Positions 1 through 5,012 of a stretch of DNA of 5,847 nucleotides are shown here, in pieces. The notes under the pieces are model-generated. The model made no database searches, had not been told where the DNA came from, and was given only the letters and a program-made list of their open reading frames with translations. The position numbers and the translations under genes were made by a program. Within the stretch, counting starts at the first letter, position 1. Every line of letters begins with the position of its first letter. The DNA is from JAVBOW01 sp031551595. Lineage in GTDB: Bacteria > Bacteroidota > Bacteroidia > Bacteroidales > Rikenellaceae. The DNA lies in contig JAVBNK010000200.1 in NCBI GenBank assembly GCA_031551595.1, positions 1 through 5,847 of the forward strand, written 5' to 3'.

Positions 1-857
1 AGGTCGTTGCCGTCACGCTCGAACTCGGGGTCGCGCTCCTCGTGGATCACCACCAGCAGGTCGCCGTTCACACCTCCATGGCGTGCCGCGTTGCCCTTGC
101 CGCTCACCGAGAGCTGCATACCTTCGCCCACGCCCGCCGGGATGCGGATCTCGACCACCTCTTCGCCTTTGTTCGCCCCCTCGCCGTGGCATTTGGGGCA
201 GGGCGAGGTGATCGTCTTGCCTTCGCCGCCGCACTTGGGGCAGGCCGCCGTGGTCTGGGTGCGCCCGAAGAACGTGTTGACCACCTGGGTCACATACCCC
301 GAACCGTTGCAATTCGTGCAGGTCGAGTAGGCGTCCTTATCCTTCGCCCCGCTGCCGCCGCAGGTCGAACAGGCCACCATTTTATTGATCTTCAGTTTTT
401 TGGTCGTGCCATTGACGATCTCTTTGAGCGTCAGCGTCACCTTGATGCGCAGGTCCGCCCCCCGGTTGACACGCTGGCCGCCGCCCGCACCGCCGAAGCC
501 CCCGAAACCGGAAAAGCCTCCGCCGGCGAAGTGCCCGCCGAAGATGTCGCCGAAGTTGCGGAAGATGTCCTCCATGGTGAAGCCGCCCGCGCCGCTGAAG
601 CCGCCTCCGCCGTAGCCGCCCGCCGCACCGCCCATGCCCGCATGGCCGAACTGGTCGTAGCGTGCCTTCTTGTCGGCGTTGCTCAGTACGTCGTAGGCCT
701 CGGCAGCCTCCTTGAATTTCTCCTCGGCCTCTTTGTCGCCGGGGTTTTTGTCGGGGTGGTACTTGATGGCGGCCTGGCGGTATGCCTTCTTGATCTGGTC
801 GGCATCCGCATTGCGGTCGACTCCAAGCACCTCGTAGTAGTCTCTCTTTGTACTCAT
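1..857 (-). CDS. dnaJ: Chaperone protein DnaJ (Hsp40), 3' end outside window
   Basis: Cytoplasmic J-protein that delivers unfolded clients to DnaK and stimulates its ATPase. The first 285 residues are visible, read from ATG at 857-855; the frame is still open at the left edge, so the C-terminal substrate-binding and dimerisation part is missing. Domains in order: J domain (about 5-70) with the essential HPD at 34-36; a Gly/Phe-rich linker (about 71-127); then the zinc-binding region with all four CxxCxGxG repeats (163-170, 180-187, 206-213, 220-227), so it is a type I (class A) DnaJ. The visible end, DPEFERDGND, matches the usual start of the second C-terminal beta domain. It lies 133 bases downstream of grpE on the same strand, and I see no TAnnTTTG promoter of its own, so co-transcription with grpE is likely. 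Identity is very secure. Confidence 0.97.
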   Translation of the reverse strand, partial: MSTKRDYYEVLGVDRNADADQIKKAYRQAAIKYHPDKNPGDKEAEEKFKEAAEAYDVLSNADKKARYDQFGHAGMGGAAGGYGGGGFSGAGGFTMEDIFRNFGDIFGGHFAGGGFSGFGGFGGAGGGQRVNRGADLRIKVTLTLKEIVNGTTKKLKINKMVACSTCGGSGAKDKDAYSTCTNCNGSGYVTQVVNTFFGRTQTTAACPKCGGEGKTITSPCPKCHGEGANKGEEVVEIRIPAGVGEGMQLSVSGKGNAARHGGVNGDLLVVIHEERDPEFERDGND

Positions 858-990
858 ATATCGGTAAGGGCCCGACACCGGACCCCGGTTAATTACATAT
901 ATTTCGGGTTGCCGGGGCAACCCGGGGCTTCGGCGCCTATGGCGCGTAGCGCCAAGGGGGCGGGCGCGAGGCCTGATTATCTACATAAAG
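858..990 (-). repeat. Hairpin-rich spacer between grpE and dnaJ
   Basis: This 133-base spacer holds three inverted repeats: 9-base arms at 905-913 and 916-924 (CGGGTTGCC/GGCAACCCG), 5-base arms at 932-936 and 949-953 (GGCGC/GCGCC), and 5-base arms at 877-881 and 885-889 (ACCGG/CCGGT). None is followed by a T-run on either strand, so they do not look like intrinsic terminators. In the grpE-dnaJ message they would sit just ahead of the dnaJ start. They could act as an RNA processing or stability element, or set the GrpE:DnaJ ratio; that role is inference. No coding sequence or TAnnTTTG promoter is visible here. Confidence 0.5.
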
Positions 991-1572
991 TTACTCGCCC
1001 ACCACCACTTTGCAATGGCGGATCACTTTGTCTTTCAACTTATATCCCTTCTGCACCACATCGACCACGCAGCCTTTCATCGCCGGGTCCTGCACCGGAA
1101 ACTGCGCCACGGCGTCATGCAGGTCGGTGTCCAACGCCGCGCCTTTCGCCTCGATCTCGCTCACGCCTTTGCTGCGCAGCGTATCGAGCAGCTTCTGGCG
1201 GATCAGCACCACGCCCTGGTGGACGGCCTTCACATCGGTGGTCTGCTCCATGGCCGACACCGCGCGGTCGAAATCGTCGATCACCCCCAGCAACGGCCTG
1301 ATCACATCTTCGCCGCCCGCCGCCACGAGGTCCATCTTCTCGCGCAGGGTACGCTTGCGGTAGTTGTCGAATTCGGCCGACAGGCGCATGTACTTATCTT
1401 TCCAGTCTTCGCCCGCGGCGGCCGTTTTGTCACCGGCCTCGAAGCTCTCGTCTGCCACATTGTCAGCCCCCTGTGCGGGCGCGCCTTCCGCCGCGCAACC
1501 GCACTCCCCGGCTATACCTTCATGAATATCCTGTTTATCAGGATCTTTGTGTTTGTTTTTGTCGCGTGTCAT
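991..1572 (-). CDS. grpE: Nucleotide exchange factor GrpE
   Basis: Releases ADP from DnaK and so resets the DnaK-DnaJ cycle; cytoplasmic homodimer. 193 residues, the normal length for the family. The first ~55 residues are charged, low in conservation and probably disordered, with an unusual ECGC at 23-26. The long dimerisation helix begins near WKDKYMRLSAEFDNYRKR (57-74), followed by the conserved IRPLLGVIDDFDRA (91-104). The beta-wing domain carries the family signature QKGYKLKDKVIRHCKVVVG (174-192). The start is ATG at 1572-1570; no other in-frame ATG lies nearby and the start follows CCAAAGAC rather than a Shine-Dalgarno sequence. It is the promoter-proximal gene of grpE-dnaJ and is transcribed away from the YgbA-like gene. 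Confidence 0.97.
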   Translation of the reverse strand: MTRDKNKHKDPDKQDIHEGIAGECGCAAEGAPAQGADNVADESFEAGDKTAAAGEDWKDKYMRLSAEFDNYRKRTLREKMDLVAAGGEDVIRPLLGVIDDFDRAVSAMEQTTDVKAVHQGVVLIRQKLLDTLRSKGVSEIEAKGAALDTDLHDAVAQFPVQDPAMKGCVVDVVQKGYKLKDKVIRHCKVVVGE

Positions 1573-1606
1573 AGTCTTTGGCTTGTCTGTTACCCGAAGG
1601 CAAGGA

Positions 1607-1638
1607 CAAATAATATACCATTATGTAGAACGTGCAAA
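1607..1638 (-). promoter_or_regulatory. Candidate Bacteroidetes-type promoter for grpE
   Basis: On the minus strand TTTG (1638-1635) is followed after 19 bases by TATTATTTG (1615-1607). The second box has one base more than TAnnTTTG, but the spacing to the -33 box is typical. The start of transcription would fall near 1600-1604, giving a leader of about 30 bases before the grpE ATG. An alternative -7 box, TTACTTTG (1642-1635), overlaps the proposed -33 box but lacks a well-placed upstream TTG. I see no CIRCE-type heat-shock operator. Confidence 0.45.
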
Positions 1639-1680
1639 GTAACGAATTTTTATGCAATGTGCCGCCCGGTCCGTGCGATA

Positions 1681-1712
1681 TTGTGCCCGGCCGCACATTA
1701 TTCGTACCTTTG
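1681..1712 (+). promoter_or_regulatory. Promoter of the YgbA-like gene, with overlapping palindrome
   Basis: A perfect -7 box TACCTTTG (1705-1712) follows a -33 TTG (1681-1683) after 21 bases. Only five bases separate the -7 box from the ATG at 1718, so transcription should start at or within a base or two of the start codon. The imperfect-spacer palindrome TGTGC-N6-GCACA (1682-1697) overlaps the -33 box and the spacer. Its TGTG-N8-CACA layout resembles binding sites of the CRP/FNR superfamily; its position would favour repression. Promoter call firm, operator call tentative. Confidence 0.7.
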
Positions 1713-1717
1713 CCGCC

Positions 1718-2035
1718 ATGGGACACCGCATCGAAGATGAAAAATGCACCGTGGAGCGGATGATACGCCTCTACTGCCGCCGCTCGGAGGGCAACGCGGA
1801 ATTGTGTCCCGCATGCCGCGAGCTACTGGATTACGCCCTCGCCCGCCTCGACCGTTGTCCCTGCGGCGACCGTAAGCCCGCCTGCAAAAAATGCCCGTCG
1901 CACTGCTACCGGCCCGCCATGCGCGAACATATCCGCCGGGTGATGCGCTTCGCGGGCCCGCGGCTGATCTTTTACTCCCCCGCCGCCGCGTTCAGGCATC
2001 TGTTCGCCCGGGGCCGAACCTATTCGGTCTTATAG
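1718..2035 (+). CDS. YgbA-family ('nitrous oxide-stimulated promoter') small Cys-rich protein
   Basis: A 105-residue basic protein that I recognise as a relative of E. coli YgbA (Pfam YgbA_NO). In enterobacteria that gene is controlled by the nitric-oxide sensor NsrR and linked to nitrosative stress; the biochemical activity is not settled. Nine cysteines: C10, C20, CPAC at 30-33, CPC at 47-49, CKKC at 56-59 and C63, inside the conserved LCPACRELLDYALARLDRCP and CPSHCYRPAMRE blocks. The pattern suggests metal or iron-sulfur binding (inference). No signal peptide or membrane segment, so cytoplasmic. I chose ATG 1718 because homologues begin here and the promoter box ends five bases upstream; an upstream in-frame ATG at 1652 lies before the promoter and would not be transcribed from it. 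Divergent from grpE; the last 16 bases overlap the convergent DUF4924 gene. Confidence 0.85.
   Translation: MGHRIEDEKCTVERMIRLYCRRSEGNAELCPACRELLDYALARLDRCPCGDRKPACKKCPSHCYRPAMREHIRRVMRFAGPRLIFYSPAAAFRHLFARGRTYSVL
2011..2030 (+). terminator. Weak hairpin at the convergent gene ends
   Basis: The segment can fold on the plus strand as an 8-pair stem (2011-2018 with 2023-2030, core CCGAA/TTCGG, two G-U pairs) with a 4-base loop. It spans the overlapping 3' ends of the YgbA-like and DUF4924 genes. There is no T-run after it in either direction, so if it stops transcription it does so weakly or with Rho. No better terminator is visible for either gene. Confidence 0.25.
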
Positions 2036-2580
2036 AGATCGACCTCTCCCTGCTCGGCCTGGCGGTAGAACGAAGCCAACTCGGCGATCACCGGGGAAAT
2101 CACCTCCAGCACATCGTTGATGAATCCCTGCCTGGCCTCCGCATCGCCCTTCATGCGGTGGAGCATCACGGCGTAAAGCGCACGCATCGCCAACTCGGTA
2201 TCGGTCATCCCGTCATTGCCGAGGGCGGCGCGCAGGGGGGCCATCTGAGGTGCGGCGGCGGCGTAAAGTTCGCGGTAGCGGCGCCCGGCGGCCGCCTTCA
2301 TCAGCTGCAGGTGGAAGTTATGCATATCCTCCACCAGGTGCATCGTATGGTCGAGGTGGCCGTGCTCCAGTTTGTCCTCGCGACGCAGCAGGCCGCACAG
2401 GTCGCCGTACCATTCCATCAGGTCCTCTTCCTGCGCACGTTCGAGGCCCCGGGGTTTGACCAGCGTGGTGTAGATGGCCTGCGGGCTGAACTGCAACGCA
2501 CGCAGCAGGTCCTCCAGCTGCCACAGGTAGAGGATGTATTCGGCGATATTTTCCTTGCGTTTGTTCTGTGCTATATACAT
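2020..2580 (-). CDS. DUF4924 family protein, function unknown
   Basis: A 186-residue, mostly alpha-helical soluble protein. I recognise the Bacteroidetes DUF4924 family from the N-terminal block IAQNKRKENIAEYILYLWQ (3-21) followed by EDLLRALQF. Further visible features are an acidic/His-rich middle (EDKLEHGHLDHTMHLVEDMH, about 68-87) and an Ala-rich stretch near 96-110. No catalytic motif, signal peptide or membrane segment is evident, and I assign no function. The start at ATG 2580-2578 is supported by the tight upstream context: the TAA that closes the extended frame of the preceding membrane protein is only four bases away. It appears to be the last gene of the pth operon. Its 3' end overlaps the convergent YgbA-like gene by 16 bases. 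Confidence 0.8.
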   Translation of the reverse strand: MYIAQNKRKENIAEYILYLWQLEDLLRALQFSPQAIYTTLVKPRGLERAQEEDLMEWYGDLCGLLRREDKLEHGHLDHTMHLVEDMHNFHLQLMKAAAGRRYRELYAAAAPQMAPLRAALGNDGMTDTELAMRALYAVMLHRMKGDAEARQGFINDVLEVISPVIAELASFYRQAEQGEVDLYKTE

Positions 2581-2584
2581 GTCG

Positions 2585-2653
2585 TTATCGTTTTTCAGTG
2601 ATCATCCGCACGGTAGCCCATCCCACGCCGGCGGCTGCGGCGAGCGCCAGGAC
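2585..2653 (-). pseudogene. In-frame 22-codon extension after the TGA of the small membrane protein
   Basis: Directly after the TGA at 2656-2654 the same frame continues for 22 codons to a TAA at 2587-2585. The encoded stretch is a hydrophobic Ala/Val/Gly helix (VLALAAAAGVGWATV) ending in RMITEKR, that is, a membrane segment with a positively charged end. Codon choice is mostly G/C at third positions, as in the neighbouring genes. The TAA lies four bases before the DUF4924 start, the spacing expected inside an operon. I read this as the former C-terminal membrane helix of the upstream protein, separated by a nonsense mutation, a sequencing error or, less likely, a read-through stop. Confidence 0.55.
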
Positions 2654-2875
2654 TCAATTGAACCATGTCGGCGCGGGATGGCCGGTCGCGTAGGCCGGAA
2701 AGTGGTAAAATAGCCTGAAGAACGGGCCCGGCTCGGTTTCTCCATTATGGTAAGCGCAGGGGTCGGGAATGACGATATTTCCCAACCAGCCGAAGTTAAT
2801 GAATGCCGCGACGATAAAGAATCCCATGATGAACAGTACGGTCAATATCTTCTTTTGTGTCCGGTTCATAAGCAT
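2654..2875 (-). CDS. Small inner-membrane protein, possibly truncated
   Basis: A 73-residue protein of unknown function. One clear membrane helix (about 10-31, ILTVLFIMGFFIVAAFINF) follows a basic N-terminus (NRTQKK). It leads into a polar loop with DPCAYHNGETEPGP and ends in the aromatic/Pro-rich FFRLFYHFPAYATGHPAPTW. Similar small Bacteroidetes membrane proteins, with a conserved CxYH and HPxP between two helices, are familiar to me from general knowledge, but I know no named family or function. The start is uncertain: ATG at 2875, ATG at 2869, or an in-frame GTG at 2905; I prefer 2875. The second helix of the expected layout lies in the same frame just past the TGA (2585-2653), so this gene may be broken. 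Operon position: after the S4 protein, before DUF4924. Confidence 0.6.
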   Translation of the reverse strand: MLMNRTQKKILTVLFIMGFFIVAAFINFGWLGNIVIPDPCAYHNGETEPGPFFRLFYHFPAYATGHPAPTWFN

Positions 2876-2903
2876 TTCATTTCGGCGCGTTACTACTGTT
2901 TTC

Positions 2904-2952
2904 ACATCCCGCGACTGTGGGGGATGATGCGGTGTGTCGGGCCGCGGGATGT
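2904..2952. repeat. 10-base inverted repeat between the S4 gene and the small membrane protein
   Basis: ACATCCCGCG at 2904-2913 and its exact reverse complement CGCGGGATGT at 2943-2952 are separated by 29 bases. They lie in the only sizeable gap of the operon (2876-2977). In RNA they could form a stable stem with a large loop just upstream of the small membrane protein. There is no T-run, so it is not a classical terminator. Confidence 0.5.
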
Positions 2953-2955
2953 CGC

Positions 2956-2970
2956 GATTCCAAAGGAATC
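2956..2970. repeat. Short perfect hairpin downstream of the S4 gene
   Basis: GATTCC-AAA-GGAATC is a perfect 6-base stem with a 3-base loop, beginning 8 bases after the S4 stop codon on the minus strand. No T-run follows, so it may be a 3'-end stabiliser or part of an attenuator together with the larger inverted repeat beside it. Confidence 0.35.
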
Positions 2971-2977
2971 ACGTTTT

Positions 2978-3403
2978 TCAGCCTTCGTCTTCCCAGTCCT
3001 CCAAACCCGCGAAACCGTCCATCAGGGTGTCGATATCGCGGCGCTCTTTCTTCGTGGGCCGTCCCGTGCCGCGTTCGCGCGAGATAAATAGGGTTTCGCG
3101 CGGCACTGACAGTTTGTCGCGCTCGCTCTGCGGGGTGACATCCTCGATGTATTGCGGCAGGTTGGCGGCGGCCTGGCGGCTCGACACCAACTGCAACAAT
3201 CGGAATGAGAAGGTCACCGGCCCTTTGCGTACGCCGACCGTATCGCCGGCCTTCATCTCGCGCGAGGGCTTGGCTTGGGCCCCGTTCACCGCCACGCGCC
3301 CCGTGCGGCACGCTTCGGCGGCATCGCTGCGCGTCTTATAGATGCGTACCGCCCACAACCATTTATCCAGCCTGACGTCCATTGCGGATTGCTTTTGGTT
3401 CAT
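2978..3403 (-). CDS. S4-domain RNA-binding protein, Hsp15/HslR-like
   Basis: A 141-residue small RNA-binding protein. The S4 domain occupies about residues 8-68, with RLDKWLWAVRIYKTRSDAAE and GRVAVNG as the clearest signatures; the C-terminal third is charged (KKERRD, then acidic EDWEDEG). In E. coli the related Hsp15 binds free 50S subunits that carry a blocked nascent chain and helps recycle them; that function is carried over from the family. Its place directly after pth fits a shared role in handling aborted translation. Start candidates are GTG 3409, ATG 3403 and ATG 3382. The last begins MDVRLDKWLW and matches many homologues; I use 3403 but 3382 is a real alternative. The stop lies 102 bases before the next gene. 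Confidence 0.88.
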   Translation of the reverse strand: MNQKQSAMDVRLDKWLWAVRIYKTRSDAAEACRTGRVAVNGAQAKPSREMKAGDTVGVRKGPVTFSFRLLQLVSSRQAAANLPQYIEDVTPQSERDKLSVPRETLFISRERGTGRPTKKERRDIDTLMDGFAGLEDWEDEG

Positions 3404-3439
3404 TTTCACTTGCCGCGGCCCGCCACGGCAGCCGCGCCC

Positions 3440-4003
3440 TCATTTCTTATTGAAACTGTTCATCGTGCGTTCCAGGCCGATCGTGACGAACGATTTGACG
3501 GCACTGCACGCTGCGTCGATCTTTTCGGGCAACATTTTTTTGTCCTCGGCCGTCCATTCGCCCAGCACGTAGTCGACCTGCATCCCGCGCGGGAAATCAC
3601 CTCCCACCCCGAACCTCAGCCTCGGGAATTCGTTGCTGTCGAGCGTACAGATGATGTTCGCAAGCCCGTTATGCCCGCCGTCGCTGCCCTTGGCGCGGAT
3701 GCGGATCGCCCCCAGCGGCAGCGCGATGTCGTCCACTACTACCATCACGTTCGAGACCCCGATCTTTTCGCGCTGCATCCAGTAGCGCACCGCATTGCCG
3801 CTCAGGTTCATGTAGGTCGAAGGCTTGAGCAACACCAACTGGCGGCCTTTCCAGTTCATCATCGCCACATCGCCGTAACGCTCCGTGGCAAATTTCGCAC
3901 CCGCCGCCGCCGCCAGCGCATCCGCCACCAAAAAACCGACGTTATGGCGCGTATCGGCATACTCTGCGCCGATGTTTCCGAGTCCTACGATCAGGTATTT
4001 CAT
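3440..4003 (-). CDS. pth: Peptidyl-tRNA hydrolase
   Basis: Cytoplasmic esterase that cleaves peptidyl-tRNA released from ribosomes, recycling tRNA; essential in most bacteria. 187 residues, close to the 194 of E. coli Pth. The fold begins at once with MKYLIVGLGN. Residues matching the E. coli active site are visible: N10, H20 (in DTRHNVGF), N66 (TYMNLSGN), D91 and N112 (GGHNGL). The ending is the usual Phe-Asn-Lys-Lys type. The frame stays open upstream to a GTG at 4072, but that would place the start inside the rplY terminator and add residues the family lacks, so ATG 4003 is chosen. First gene of a probable operon with the S4 protein (36 bases away), the small membrane protein and DUF4924. 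I see no clear separate promoter, so some read-through from rplY is possible. Confidence 0.96.
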   Translation of the reverse strand: MKYLIVGLGNIGAEYADTRHNVGFLVADALAAAAGAKFATERYGDVAMMNWKGRQLVLLKPSTYMNLSGNAVRYWMQREKIGVSNVMVVVDDIALPLGAIRIRAKGSDGGHNGLANIICTLDSNEFPRLRFGVGGDFPRGMQVDYVLGEWTAEDKKMLPEKIDAACSAVKSFVTIGLERTMNSFNKK

Positions 4004-4056
4004 CTCCGTCCAGGTAAAATCATCATTCAGGTCGACCTTGCGCCCTGTTTTATCAC

Positions 4057-4088
4057 AAAAACCCCCTTGCACATGCGGGCAAAGGGGT
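4057..4088 (-). terminator. Intrinsic terminator of rplY
   Basis: On the minus strand ACCCCTTTGC (4088-4079) pairs with GCAAGGGGGT (4070-4061), ten pairs with one T-G wobble, around an 8-base loop. TTTT (4060-4057) follows at once. The hairpin lies 41 bases past the rplY stop and ends 53 bases before the pth start, so it separates the two genes into different transcripts or limits read-through. Confidence 0.85.
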
Positions 4089-4128
4089 CTTGGTCTGTAT
4101 ATCGCCCGCCCGTCCGGCGGCCGGGGTA

Positions 4129-4704
4129 TTATTTCTCGGCAGCTGCGGCCGCACCGCGGGCCGCACGGGTCATCTTGACCGCGCAGACGGCCGTCGAAGC
4201 GGGCGTCAGCAGCGTGAGGTTGTCGAACGACAGGTCGCCCACGAAGATCGACTTGCCCAGTTCGAGGGCGGTCACATCCACGACCAGTTCGTCGGGCAGG
4301 TTTTCGACCAGGCCGCTCACGTGGATCTTACGCTTGCTCAGGGCGAGTTTACCGCCGAGCTTCACGCCTTCGGAGTTGCCGGTCAGGCGCACGGGAATGT
4401 CGATCGACACGGGCTTGCCGGGGATCACACGGGTAAAGTCGATGTGCAGGATCTCTTCGCGCACGGGGTGGAACTGCGCCTGGCGGATCACGCCGATTTC
4501 CTTTTTGCCTTCGATGTCGAATTCGACGATGTAGGAGTTGGGGGTATAGATCAGCGGGCGCACCTCTTTTTCGTCCACCGAGAAATGCACGGTTTCGCCG
4601 CCGCCGTAAATCACGCAGGGGATCTGGGCCTGGCGGCGCACCGCTTTGGTTTCCTTTTTGCCGAACGCGTCGCGTTTCGTGGCTTTCAGTTCGAGAATTT
4701 TCAT
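4129..4704 (-). CDS. rplY: 50S ribosomal protein L25, long Ctc form
   Basis: Binds 5S rRNA in the large subunit; the two-domain form is also called general stress protein Ctc. 191 residues, normal for the CTC type and about twice the short E. coli L25. The N-terminal 5S-binding beta domain covers about 1-90 (ATKRDAFGKKETKAVRRQ, IPCVIYGGG). The C-terminal domain covers about 95-180 (PGKPVSIDIPVRLTGNSEGV and the LENLPDEL-like VENLPDELVVDV). An Ala-rich tail (RAARGAAAAAEK) follows. ATG 4704 is preceded by CCAAAGAC and no Shine-Dalgarno sequence. It has its own promoter (4816-4846), a leader of about 105 bases and its own terminator, so it is probably a one-gene transcript, divergent from tRNA-Leu. 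Confidence 0.96.
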   Translation of the reverse strand: MKILELKATKRDAFGKKETKAVRRQAQIPCVIYGGGETVHFSVDEKEVRPLIYTPNSYIVEFDIEGKKEIGVIRQAQFHPVREEILHIDFTRVIPGKPVSIDIPVRLTGNSEGVKLGGKLALSKRKIHVSGLVENLPDELVVDVTALELGKSIFVGDLSFDNLTLLTPASTAVCAVKMTRAARGAAAAAEK

Positions 4705-4810
4705 TGTCTTTGGTTTTTAATGTTTCACTCGGGCGATACTCAGATCCCCTGCGTACCCATGCCATACATCCCTGCACGGCGCGAACACAGGAAAGCCCCA
4801 TTTCGCTTGC
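4705..4810 (-). promoter_or_regulatory. Long structured 5' leader of rplY
   Basis: Between the predicted transcription start (about 4809-4812) and the rplY ATG lie about 105 transcribed, apparently non-coding bases, long for this window. On the minus strand the leader opens with CCCC...GGGG arms (CCCCGCAAGCGAAATGGGG), then carries two similar blocks, GCAGGGAT and GCAGGGGAT, about 28 bases apart. Ribosomal protein leaders often mediate autoregulation; I do not recognise a known one here, so a regulatory role is inference. Confidence 0.4.
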
Positions 4811-4815
4811 GGGGA

Positions 4816-4846
4816 CAAAAGTAGGACAAAAAGCGGTAAAAACAAA
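4816..4846 (-). promoter_or_regulatory. Promoter of rplY
   Basis: On the minus strand TTTG (4846-4843) is followed after exactly 19 bases by TACTTTTG (4823-4816), a full match to the Bacteroidetes consensus TTTG-N19-TAnnTTTG. The flanks are rich in T. The -33 box lies only about 20 bases from the -33 box of the divergent tRNA promoter, so both share one short control region. Confidence 0.8.
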
Positions 4847-4865
4847 AAAATATAGGTGCGGATTA

Positions 4866-4893
4866 TTGTTTTCGGGAAAATTGATTACCTTTG
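4866..4893 (+). promoter_or_regulatory. Promoter of tRNA-Leu
   Basis: A TTG at 4866-4868 and, 17 bases on, a perfect -7 box TACCTTTG at 4886-4893. Transcription should begin near 4898-4900, leaving a precursor leader of about 26 bases before the mature tRNA 5' end at 4926. It is back to back with the rplY promoter. Confidence 0.75.
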
Positions 4894-4925
4894 CACCGCT
4901 CTTTTATTCTACGGAGCGACGATTG

Positions 4926-5012
4926 GCCCAGGTGGTGGAATTGGTAGACACGCTACTTTGAGGGGGTAGTGCCGGTTACGGCGTGTGAGTTCGAGTCTCG
5001 TCCTGGGCACCA
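4926..5012 (+). tRNA. tRNA-Leu(GAG)
   Basis: 87 bases including an encoded CCA (5010-5012). Acceptor stem GCCCAGG (4926-4932) pairs with CCTGGGC (5002-5008), with discriminator A5009. The anticodon stem-loop CTACT-TTGAGGG-GGTAG places GAG at 4960-4962, which reads CUC and CUU. A long variable arm (GCCG-GTTA-CGGC) marks a class II tRNA, and the D-arm sequence is typical of bacterial tRNA-Leu. The T-stem GTGAG/CTCGT has two wobble pairs at its acceptor end, slightly weaker than usual, but the loop TTCGAGT is normal. It has its own promoter and terminator, so it is a single-gene unit. Confidence 0.96.

Noticed and set aside
42..1301. Long open frame on the plus strand opposite dnaJ and grpE
   Set aside because: It is antisense to two secure genes and crosses their spacer; the repetitive Ala/Val/Arg content is what GC-rich third positions produce on the opposite strand.
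2654..2656. Programmed recoding of the TGA, for example as selenocysteine
   Set aside because: No SECIS-like stem is evident just past the codon and no redox motif flanks it; simple nonsense mutation, sequencing error or low-level read-through is more economical.
2958..2965. TTCCTTTG on the minus strand as a promoter for the small membrane protein
   Set aside because: It misses the key A of TAnnTTTG, has no TTTG about 19 bases upstream, and is better explained as part of the perfect hairpin.
3440..4072. Longer pth product starting at GTG 4072
   Set aside because: The extra 23 residues are not part of the family, and their codons run through the rplY terminator hairpin.
3275..4534. 419-codon open frame on the plus strand opposite pth and rplY
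   Set aside because: It spans three well-recognised minus-strand genes and a terminator, is low in complexity, and has no promoter or recognisable motif.
4349..4801. Upstream open frame beginning in the rplY leader
   Set aside because: It overlaps most of rplY out of frame and becomes an Arg/Pro-rich shadow product; a short regulatory peptide would be expected to stop before or near the rplY start.
4838..4852. Poly-A/T tract between rplY and tRNA-Leu as a terminator
   Set aside because: No stem precedes it; it belongs to the T-rich -33 region of the rplY promoter.
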